This document shows, one piece after another, positions 15,509 to 24,565 of a DNA stretch of 32,388 nt. Numbering within the stretch: the first letter of the stretch is position 1; each line of letters starts with the position of its first letter. Source of the stretch: Sphingomonadaceae bacterium. GTDB lineage: Bacteria; Pseudomonadota; Alphaproteobacteria; Sphingomonadales; Sphingomonadaceae. The notes beneath the pieces are model-generated. The model was not told the DNA's origin, made no database searches, and saw nothing but the letters and a program-made list of their open reading frames with translations. The stretch spans positions 1-32,388 of the forward strand of contig JANXUP010000208.1 in assembly GCA_025356175.1 (NCBI GenBank), read 5' to 3'. Both the position numbers and the translations under genes were made by a program.

Positions 15509-17308
15509 ATGCTGACTCGCCGGCGTTTTGCTGCGGGCGCGCTCGCTGCTGCCGGCTTGGCAGCTTTCCCATCACGCGGCGCAGGGGTGCAAACCCCCGA
15601 AGATGCGCGGTTGATGCAGCTGTTTCGCACCATCGCCAAGACCGAGGATGCGCTTGACCCGCTGGGCATGATCTATCGCGGCGGCACACCCAACGTGGCC
15701 GCGTTTCGCCTGCTCTATACCCCGGCACAGGACCGGGCGCAGCGCGCAGTGAACCGCCAGTCGCTCGCCGCACTGGCCAGGATCGACCGGCGCAAGCTCA
15801 GCCCCGAACGGCAGATTTCCTACGACGTTTTCCTGGGCGACAAGAAGGAAGATGCAGGCTGGCTGCGACCCGATGTCGAAGCGCTGACCGCCGTGCGGCC
15901 GTTCAACCACTTCGGCGGGATGCACATCGAATTTCCCTCGCTGGTCGCCAAGGAAGGCGCGCTGCCTTACACCAGCGAGGCTGAATATGCGCGCAACCTT
16001 GAACTGATTTCAGCCTTCCCGCAGGTGCTCGACAATGCAGTCGCGCGGTTCCGGCAAGGGCTCGATACGGGCGTGGTCGAATCCAGGCTGACCGTGACCA
16101 ACATGATTGCGCAGCTCGATGCACTGCTGGCGCAGCCGGTTGACCAGTCACCATTCACTTCGGCGGTGCGTGATTTTGCCGTGGGTGTGCCGGAAGCCAA
16201 GCGCGCGGCGATTGCCGCAAGCTACACCAGCGCTGTCACGGGCCAGGTCTACCCGGCCTATCGCCGACTGCGTGATTTCCTAGCCAAGGAATACCTTCCA
16301 GCCGCGCGCGAACAAGTCGGCATTTCGGCCATGAAAGGCGGCGCGGGGCTCTACAAGCTGCAAATCGCGCAGCACACGACCCTGCGGCTAGACCCCGACG
16401 CGGTGCACCAGCTGGGCCTTGGTGAAGTGGCGCGGATCCAGCGCGACATGGCCAGTGTCGCCCGCGAGCTGGGCTATACCGGCGAGCTGCGCGGCTTCTT
16501 CGACTATCTGCGCACCGATCTGCGGTTCCATCCCAAAACCCGCGAAGAACTCGCCCAGGGTTTCGCCAAGGTTGCCCGCGCGGTCGAGCAGCAAGGACCG
16601 AAATTCTTCAACCGCATGCCGCGCAGCAAGCTGGTGATCCAGCCCTACCCGGCGTTCCGTGAGAAGTACGAGGCCGGGGGAAGCTACAATCAGGGCTCAC
16701 CCGACGGCGCCCGGCCCGGCGTGTTCTTCTACAACACCTATGATTTGCCCAGCCGCTTTTTGACCGGAATCACCACGCTGTTCCTGCATGAAGGCGCGCC
16801 GGGGCATCACTTCCAGATCAGCCTCGCGCAGGAAGACACCTCACTGCCCGACTTCCAGCGGTTCGGCGGCAACAACGCCTATGTCGAAGGCTGGGCGCTC
16901 TATGCCGAGACGCTGGGCTACGACATGGGTTTCTACCACGATCCGATGCAGCACTGGGGCACGCTCGACGACGAGATGCTCCGCGCGATGCGGTTGGTGG
17001 TCGACACTGGACTCCACTCGAAGAACTGGAGCCGCGATGCGGCGATTGACTACATGCTCGCCAATTCGGGCATGGGCCGCAGCGATGCGACCGCCGAGGT
17101 TGAACGCTACATCGCCTGGCCCGGGCAGGCGCTCGGCTACAAGATCGGCGCGCTGACGATCCAGCGGTTGCGCAAGAAGGCAGAAAGCCGGCTGGCTGCG
17201 AAGTTCGATATCCGCGGGTTCCATGACCAGGTGCTGGGATCAGGCGCGCTGCCGATGCCGATCCTTGAGGCGAAGCTCGACCGGTGGATCGCCGCACAGC
17301 AGGCGTAG
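15509..17308 (+). CDS. DUF885 family protein, Tat-exported putative metallohydrolase
   Basis: From ATG 15509 the product has 599 residues. In-frame ATGs at 15488 and 15470 would overlap the oxygenase gene. The start is followed by a twin-arginine signal ('TRRRFAAGALAAAGLAAF'), so export by Tat is likely. The DUF885 domain fills the rest: a zinc-site-like HEGAPGHH motif (H427, E428, H433, H434), then 'NAYVEGWALYAE' about 30 residues later, supplying a probable third ligand (Glu), and 'PGQALGYKIG' near the C-terminus. The motif resembles HExxH-type metallopeptidases with inserted residues. Substrates of the family are not established. It lies between the oxygenase and a cysteine-cluster protein, with overlap or near-overlap on both sides. 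Confidence 0.92.
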   Translation: MLTRRRFAAGALAAAGLAAFPSRGAGVQTPEDARLMQLFRTIAKTEDALDPLGMIYRGGTPNVAAFRLLYTPAQDRAQRAVNRQSLAALARIDRRKLSPERQISYDVFLGDKKEDAGWLRPDVEALTAVRPFNHFGGMHIEFPSLVAKEGALPYTSEAEYARNLELISAFPQVLDNAVARFRQGLDTGVVESRLTVTNMIAQLDALLAQPVDQSPFTSAVRDFAVGVPEAKRAAIAASYTSAVTGQVYPAYRRLRDFLAKEYLPAAREQVGISAMKGGAGLYKLQIAQHTTLRLDPDAVHQLGLGEVARIQRDMASVARELGYTGELRGFFDYLRTDLRFHPKTREELAQGFAKVARAVEQQGPKFFNRMPRSKLVIQPYPAFREKYEAGGSYNQGSPDGARPGVFFYNTYDLPSRFLTGITTLFLHEGAPGHHFQISLAQEDTSLPDFQRFGGNNAYVEGWALYAETLGYDMGFYHDPMQHWGTLDDEMLRAMRLVVDTGLHSKNWSRDAAIDYMLANSGMGRSDATAEVERYIAWPGQALGYKIGALTIQRLRKKAESRLAAKFDIRGFHDQVLGSGALPMPILEAKLDRWIAAQQA

Positions 17309-18177
17309 ACGCGCCGGAGCGGCATTTCGCCTGCACCCGGTGCGGCGCGTGCTGCAACCGTGCGCCAGAGCTTGAGCTGGGCGAGTCAGCGGCCTTCGCC
17401 GAAACCTTCGTGCTGCGGCTGATGATGCGGATCTACAGCCTGCCGCGCGCGCTGAGTGATTTCGTTTCCGGCTTGCCACGCGAAGAGGCCAGTGCCGAGT
17501 TTTACGGGACCAAGCGCCTGCTTGGCCAGTTTGCCGCCACCTCGTGGCCCGCCAAGGTTAAGCGCGACGGGCGGGCGGTCGATTATGTCCAGTACCTCAG
17601 CCTGTCCGTTTTGCCACTCGATCTGGGTGCCGGTTCGTGCGCCGCGTTGGAGGGAGACACGTGCAGCATCTACGCGCGCCGCCCGCTCTCATGCCGATCG
17701 GTCCCGCTCCACTATTCCCGTCCGGCAGCCGCTGCGGCGCGCGATCTTGACGCTTTCACCGCAACTCCGGGCTATCGCTGCGATACCGGGCCGCAAGCCC
17801 CGCTGGTGATTGCCGGCGGTTCGATCACCGACGCACCCACGCTGGCCGCGCACGCCGATGCGCATGACCAAGCCGAGGCTGACCGGCGCTGGAAGTCCGC
17901 GCTGGTCAAGGCGATGAAGACGGGCGAGCATGGGTTGCCCTCACCGCGCGAGGTCGAAGCACAAGCCGCAAGCGGCGCGCTGACGGCATCGATGCTCGGG
18001 GCTTGGCGGGTCGGCGGAAATAACGGTGCAATCGCCCGCGCTCAGCTACTGCTGGAAGCGCAATGTGAGTTGATCGAGCAGACCATGCAGCGAGTAGAAT
18101 TGGATCGCGATACTGCCGCAACGCTTATGGCGATGTTGCGTGAATACCGAAAGGCAGCCCAAACCCGCTCTGGCTGA
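17284..18177 (+). CDS. YkgJ family cysteine-cluster protein
   Basis: The GTG at 17284 begins 25 bases inside the DUF885 gene; no later start precedes the motif. The 297-residue product has the N-terminal CxxCGxCC motif (C17, C20, C23, C24) and the downstream 'TCSIYARRPLSCR' motif (C119, C127, C137), which define the YkgJ/UPF0153 zinc- or iron-sulfur-binding family. Residues after about 180 are helical, Ala-rich and have no recognised domain, making the protein longer than simple YkgJ members. Its function is unknown. The overlap implies co-translation with DUF885, and perhaps with the 2OG oxygenase upstream. Confidence 0.85.
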   Translation: MDRRTAGVDAPERHFACTRCGACCNRAPELELGESAAFAETFVLRLMMRIYSLPRALSDFVSGLPREEASAEFYGTKRLLGQFAATSWPAKVKRDGRAVDYVQYLSLSVLPLDLGAGSCAALEGDTCSIYARRPLSCRSVPLHYSRPAAAAARDLDAFTATPGYRCDTGPQAPLVIAGGSITDAPTLAAHADAHDQAEADRRWKSALVKAMKTGEHGLPSPREVEAQAASGALTASMLGAWRVGGNNGAIARAQLLLEAQCELIEQTMQRVELDRDTAATLMAMLREYRKAAQTRSG

Positions 18178-18228
18178 CCCTGGCGAAGCCCCCGCCTGTT
18201 ACGATGCCAATGCGTTTGGACGATGGTG

Positions 18229-18253
18229 CTTCGACAGGCTCAACATGAGCGGA
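18229..18253. repeat. REP-like extragenic palindrome (single degenerate copy)
   Basis: The 93-base gap between the convergent YkgJ and lysS genes holds a sequence starting CTTCGACAGGCTCA, with the small palindrome GCTCA-aca-TGAGC (18238-18250). It resembles the 'TTCGACAGGCTCAG..' REP-type elements that I recall as common between genes in sphingomonads and other Proteobacteria. Only one copy is in this window, so the repeat status rests on recall. Confidence 0.4.
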
Positions 18254-18270
18254 ATTCGGTCGGCAGGATC

Positions 18271-19869
18271 CTATTCCGGCCCCAGCGCTTCGGCGATCAG
18301 CTTTCGGGTGTTGGCAATCCCGTAAAGCGCAATGAAGCTGCCCATCCGCGGCCCTTGGGGTGAACCGAGCAAGGTTTCATACAGCGCCCTGAACCAGTCA
18401 CGCAGGGTCTCGAACCCGTAGTGCGGGTCCTTGCCGATTTCATAAACCATGGTCTGAAGTTCTTCGGCGGTAGCATCGTCCGAGGTCGCGGCGAGCTCTT
18501 CGTCGAGCGCGGTGAGCGCCAGCGCTTCGTTCGGCTCGGGCTTGCGGCGGTGCAAGCTCGGCGCAACGAAATCGCGGTTGTAAGCCAGCGCGGTGGTCAC
18601 CAAAGCATCGACCGCCGGCTGCGCCGCCGGATCGGCATCTTCGACATAGTTGCCGAGATACGACCACACCTGCTCGCGGGTCGCCTGCGCGCCCAGCACG
18701 CCGACCAGGTTGAGCAGCAACCCGTAAGTCACCGGCAGCTTGTCCCCATCGCCTTGCGTGTTGCCATTCGCGCGCAGCAGGTGCCAGACGGGATTGCCGA
18801 GCTGCTGCTCGATCGGCTGGCTCGGCAGCTTCTCGCGGAACTGCCAGTATTCATCGACCGTCTTGGGAATGATCCCGGCGTGGAGCTGCTTGGCGCTCTT
18901 GGGCTCGCGATAGAGGAACAGCCCAAGGCTCTCTTCGCTGCCGTAACCGAGCCACTGGTCGATGGTCAGGCCATTGCCCTTAGACTTGGAGATCTTTTCG
19001 CCGTTCTCGTCGAGGAACAGCTCGTAAATCATGCCTTCGGGCGGACGGCCTCCGAGCGCGCGGGCGATCTTGCCGCTTTCACGCACCGAGTCAGTCAGAT
19101 CCTTGCCGCACATTTCGTAATCGATGCCCAATGCCACCCAGCGCATCGCCCAGTCGACCTTCCACTGCAGCTTGGCCAGTCCGCCAAGGATCGACTGCTC
19201 GACCACGTCGCCGTCATCTTCGAAGCGAACGATCCCGGCCTCGGCGTCGACCACAGTGACCGGCACTTGCAGCACCTTGCCAGACTTCGCTGACACCGGC
19301 AGCACCGGCGAGTAGGTTGCGGCTCGCTCAGCGCGGAGCGTCGGCAGCATGATGTCCATGATCGCTTGCCAGCCCCCCAGCACGCCCTTCAGCGCATCAT
19401 CGAACTGGCCGGAGCTGTACATGTCGCTCGACGAGACGAATTCGTAGTCGAATCCGAACCGGTCAAGGAACGCCCGCAGCATCGCATTGTTGTGATGCGC
19501 GAAGCTCTCGTGCGTGCCGAACGGATCGGGGATGCGGGTCAGCGGCTTGTGCAGGTTGGCATCGAGCACCGCGCGGTTTTCAATATTGTCGGGCACCTTG
19601 CGCAGCCCGTCCATATCGTCGCTGAACGCGATCAGCCGCGTCGGTGCGCCGTCGGTGAGCGTCTCATAGGCGCGGCGGACCAGCGTGGTGCGCAGCACTT
19701 CCTGGAACGTGCCGATGTGCGGCAACCCGCTTGGCCCGTACCCGGTTTCGAACACCACCGCCTCACCGCCCGGTTTGCCTTGCGGGAAGCGCTTGATAAG
19801 CTTGCGAGCTTCCTCGAACGGCCAGGCCTTGGAAACCTGCGCAGCGGCAATGAGATCTGTATCGGTCAT
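18271..19869 (-). CDS. lysS: class I lysyl-tRNA synthetase
   Basis: ATG 19869 has AGGAC five bases upstream, giving 532 residues. The open frame further upstream runs through the divergent promoter region and is not part of the protein. It is a class I synthetase: the HIGH-like 'GPSGLPHIGT' (H51) and KMSKS-like 'KISKS' (292-296) are intact. This archaeal-type LysRS charges tRNA-Lys and replaces the usual class II enzyme in most Alphaproteobacteria. The C-terminal alpha-helical anticodon-binding cage follows. It is divergent from gltX with 97 bases between start codons, so the two synthetases may share a control region. Confidence 0.95.
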   Translation of the reverse strand: MTDTDLIAAAQVSKAWPFEEARKLIKRFPQGKPGGEAVVFETGYGPSGLPHIGTFQEVLRTTLVRRAYETLTDGAPTRLIAFSDDMDGLRKVPDNIENRAVLDANLHKPLTRIPDPFGTHESFAHHNNAMLRAFLDRFGFDYEFVSSSDMYSSGQFDDALKGVLGGWQAIMDIMLPTLRAERAATYSPVLPVSAKSGKVLQVPVTVVDAEAGIVRFEDDGDVVEQSILGGLAKLQWKVDWAMRWVALGIDYEMCGKDLTDSVRESGKIARALGGRPPEGMIYELFLDENGEKISKSKGNGLTIDQWLGYGSEESLGLFLYREPKSAKQLHAGIIPKTVDEYWQFREKLPSQPIEQQLGNPVWHLLRANGNTQGDGDKLPVTYGLLLNLVGVLGAQATREQVWSYLGNYVEDADPAAQPAVDALVTTALAYNRDFVAPSLHRRKPEPNEALALTALDEELAATSDDATAEELQTMVYEIGKDPHYGFETLRDWFRALYETLLGSPQGPRMGSFIALYGIANTRKLIAEALGPE

Positions 19870-19966
19870 AAGTCCTGCGCAATTGCGAGTTTCCTGCGCC
19901 CACGCAAGCACAAACGACCCGCCCGCGCGGTTGCCAAGCCGTGCCCGCCGCGGGTAAGGGCGGCCC

Positions 19967-21615
19967 ATGTCATTTGAACAGTTTACCCCCGAAGCCCAGT
20001 TCACCCTCGCCGAACTTGAAGCCCGCTTCCCGCCGCGCGACCTGCCCGCAAGCGCGCGCGTCACCCGGTTTGGCCCGAGCCCGACCGGATCGATGCATAT
20101 CGGCGGGCTCTATACCTCGCTGGTTTCGCGCCGCGCCGCGCGCCAGAGCGGCGGGGTATTTTACCTGCGGATCGAGGATACTGACAAGAAGCGCGAGGTC
20201 GAAGGCACGGTCGAACTGATCCTCGATTCGCTCGCTACCTATTGCCTCTCGCCCGACGAAGGCGAGATCGCCCACGGCAAGGACGTGGGCGCTTACGGCC
20301 CCTACCGCCAGAGTGAGCGCGTGCCGATCTATCAAAGCTGCGTGCGCTGGCTGCTTGAACAGGGCCACGCCTATCCCTGCTTTGCCAGCACCGAGGAACT
20401 GCAGGCGCTGCGCGACGAGCAGGCGAAGCACAAGGTGCCGCCGGGTTACTGGGGTAGCTGGGCAATCTGGCGCGACAAGACCCAGGCCGATATCGATGCG
20501 GCGCTGGCAGCAGGCAAACCGTTCGTGATCCGCCTGCGTTCGACCGGCGGGCGCGACGAGCGGGTCGCCCTGCCCGATACGATCCGCGGCGATCTCGAAT
20601 TCCCGGCCAACCAGACCGACGTCGTTTTGCTCAAGGCGGATGGCGTGCCAACCTATCACCTCGCGCACGTGGTCGACGATCACTTCATGCGCACCACCGA
20701 CGTGATCCGCGGCAACGAATGGCTGGCGAGCTATCCGATGCATGCCGAGATGTTCAAACTGTTCGGCTGGGAGCCGCCGCGGTTCGCGCATATCTCGCCG
20801 ATCGAGAAGAACGACGGCTCCTCACGCCGCAAGCTGTCCAAGCGCAGCGATCCTGAGGCATCGGTTGGCTGGTACATGGAAGCCGGTTATCCGCGCGATG
20901 CGGTGATCGAATACCTCCTGAACCTGATCGACGGCCGCTTCGAAGACTGGCGCGTAGCCAATTCCGGGGTCAGCAACGAACAGTTCCAGATCGAGATCGA
21001 GCGGATGAACCGCGCAGGCGCGCTGTTCGACCTGGCCAAGCTCGACAGCGTGTCGCGCGACGTGGTCGGCGCGATGACTGCCAAGGAAATCTTCGATGCA
21101 GCGCTGGTTTGGGCGAGCGATCACAACGCCGAGTTCGCCACGCGGTTCGGCGCCGATCCGGCCTATTCACAAGCAATCCTCGATATCGAACGCCACGGTG
21201 AACGTCCGCGCAAGGACATCGTGCGGTGGGAACAGCTGCCGGGCGACATCGGGTATTTCTTTGACGATACCTACGCCGCCTTGCTGCCCGAAGCGCAGGC
21301 TGCATTCGCCGCGCTGCAGCCCGCTCCGCCCGAGGGCATGCTGCTCGCAATCGCCACTGCCTACGATCCTGCGCTGAGCCGCGACGCGTGGCTTGAATGG
21401 CTGCGCGAACTTGGCCTGGGTTATGGCTACGCGCCGAACGTCAAAGCGTTCAAGGCTGCACCGGACGAGTTTCGCGGCCACTTCGGCGATCTTGCCGGGG
21501 TCTTGCGCATGGTGCTCGCCGCGCGGCGCAACACGCCGGATCTTTGTGAGGTGATGCAGGTGCTGGGCAAGGACCGGATCATGGCGCGGCTCGGGGCTGC
21601 GACTACCTGGGGAAG

Positions 21616-21619
<4 letters not shown>
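19967..21619 (+). CDS. gltX: glutamate--tRNA ligase family protein (clostridial-like subtype)
   Basis: ATG 19967 has AAGGG upstream and gives 550 residues, longer than the roughly 470 of E. coli GltX. Class I motifs are 'FGPSPTGSMHIGG' (H44) and 'KLSKR' (289-293). The catalytic half contains 'YLRIEDTDKKREVEG', 'DGVPTYHLAHVVDDH' and 'HISPIEKNDGSSRRK'. These wordings match, from memory, a GluRS subtype common in Clostridia more than the usual alphaproteobacterial GltX1/GltX2. Alphaproteobacteria often carry two GluRS genes, so this may be a second copy with a distinct tRNA preference. The C-terminus extends into an anticodon-binding domain. The stop overlaps the convergent phosphoribosyltransferase stop (CTAA, 21616-21619). 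Confidence 0.93.
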
Positions 21620-23185
<1,566 letters not shown>

Positions 23186-23319
23186 TCATTGCTGGCTCAG
23201 CGCGCCGTGGCGGTCAAGCGCGATGCGGGAACCAATTACCCTGTCGGTGGATTTAGCCAGTAACAGAATTGCAAAGCGGGGCGCCAATGTCACTCCACTC
23301 ACTTACCCAAACAGCAGTG

Positions 23320-23342
23320 GCCGGGCCGATTATCCGGCCGGC
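23320..23342 (-). terminator. weak candidate terminator after the sensor kinase gene
   Basis: In the 247-base gap between the kinase stop and the deaminase start, GCCGGGCCG (23320-23328) pairs with CGGCCGGC (23335-23342) around a 6-nt loop with one bulged base. Read leftward it is followed by CACTGCTGTTTGG, a poor T-run. It lies about 90 bases past the kinase stop. I see nothing else definite in this gap. Confidence 0.3.
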
Positions 23343-23429
23343 AATGGACCCAACCACCCGGCGGCGGATTTACGGGCCGCTGCGCCCGCTGCACTGGCAG
23401 CCATCGTTGTTAGAGCGGTTGCTACGGCG

Positions 23430-24476
23430 CTAATTGGCTGGAAGATCGCGCAACCGAACTTCGAAGCGCGTTCCTGTGTCACTGCTGGACACGAACAGGT
23501 CGCCATGCGCCATTTTGGCGAGCGCGTTGAGCAGCCGCATGCCTTGCCGCCCCGCCGGGCTTTCGGCTGGTATCCCGACGCCATCATCGGTGACACTGAG
23601 CATGGCTTCGCTGCCGTCACGATCGAGGCAGATTTCAACCGTCCCTTGATCGCGGCCCACGAAGGCGTGCTTCACAGCGTTGGTCACCAGTTCGTTGATG
23701 AGCAAGGCGAGCGCGGAAGCGCGATCGCGGTCAACCGGGCACGGGGCCGAACGACTGACCAATTTGATCGGGCTGCCATCGATCAGCAAACCTTCCAGGG
23801 ATTTGCTCAGGCTTTCGATCAATAGGCCCAGATCGACAGTGGTGATTTCGCCCGGGCGATAACGCAGATGATCATAAGTGTGCCCCATACTCGCGATCCG
23901 GGCTGACGTTTTGCCGAGCGCTTCGACAACTGCCGGATTTTCGGCATCGCGCGATTGCATCGCAATGAGGCTGGCGAGGATAGTGAGGTTGTTTTTCAGA
24001 CGGTGATCGAATTCGGCCAGCAACAGGTCACGTTCCGACAGGCGCTGTTCGCGTTCGGCCAGAAGCGACGAGGCCGCCGCCCGCGCCCATTCAGCCAACA
24101 TGACCACGATCAGGCCGACCACCAGGTTTATCACCGTCCGTGGAAGGTCGAGCGGATCGGCAAAGCGGTAATCCGGGCCATGATTGATCCCGATCCACCA
24201 CAAATAACCGAATGCCAGAACCCAGGCGATCAATCCGCCGCGTAGCCGGCCCATCAGCGTGGCAATCAGCAAACCCGGGTAAGCCAGCGCATATGGTGCG
24301 GTATTGGGTAACCAGATATCGATGATCGCACGCAGCAGGGCAACCAGCCCGACCGCCACGACCGCTGCGAGGACTTCACTGGCCACGCGCCGCCAGCCGG
24401 TTCGATCCGCAACAAAGTCCAGATGAAGAAACCGCGTCTCGCGCGGCGTGGCTAACCCGGAATTGCGCACGACCAA
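23430..24476 (-). CDS. membrane sensor histidine kinase, HisKA_2/HWE-like
   Basis: The frame starts at TTG 24476 with GGGAG upstream (348 residues); GTG 24470 is an alternative. The N-terminal half has about four transmembrane helices with 'LPNTAPYALAYPGLLIATLMGR', resembling the DUF4118 module of KdpD-type kinases. The dimerisation/phosphoacceptor motif is 'EFDHRLKNNLTIL', with the phosphorylated His at residue 158, typical of the HisKA_2 group. The ATPase domain has the N-box 'LLINELVTNAVKHAF' and G1 'DDGVGIP', followed by 'GMRLLNALA'. In Alphaproteobacteria this kinase group often feeds the general stress response (PhyR) or light and osmotic signalling. No response regulator is adjacent, so it is an orphan. 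It is divergent from the helicase gene. Confidence 0.88.
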   Translation of the reverse strand: MVVRNSGLATPRETRFLHLDFVADRTGWRRVASEVLAAVVAVGLVALLRAIIDIWLPNTAPYALAYPGLLIATLMGRLRGGLIAWVLAFGYLWWIGINHGPDYRFADPLDLPRTVINLVVGLIVVMLAEWARAAASSLLAEREQRLSERDLLLAEFDHRLKNNLTILASLIAMQSRDAENPAVVEALGKTSARIASMGHTYDHLRYRPGEITTVDLGLLIESLSKSLEGLLIDGSPIKLVSRSAPCPVDRDRASALALLINELVTNAVKHAFVGRDQGTVEICLDRDGSEAMLSVTDDGVGIPAESPAGRQGMRLLNALAKMAHGDLFVSSSDTGTRFEVRLRDLPAN

Positions 24477-24565
24477 GATACTCCCGCGCAGAAACTAAAC
24501 CAGACACGGTGAGTTGCAAGTGTCGATACTTGCCCCGCGTTCCATTTTCGTTCTATCGCTTCGCG

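Noticed and set aside
18421..19293. Rightward 290-codon frame
   Set aside because: It is fully antisense to lysS, whose motifs are intact. No start signals or homology.
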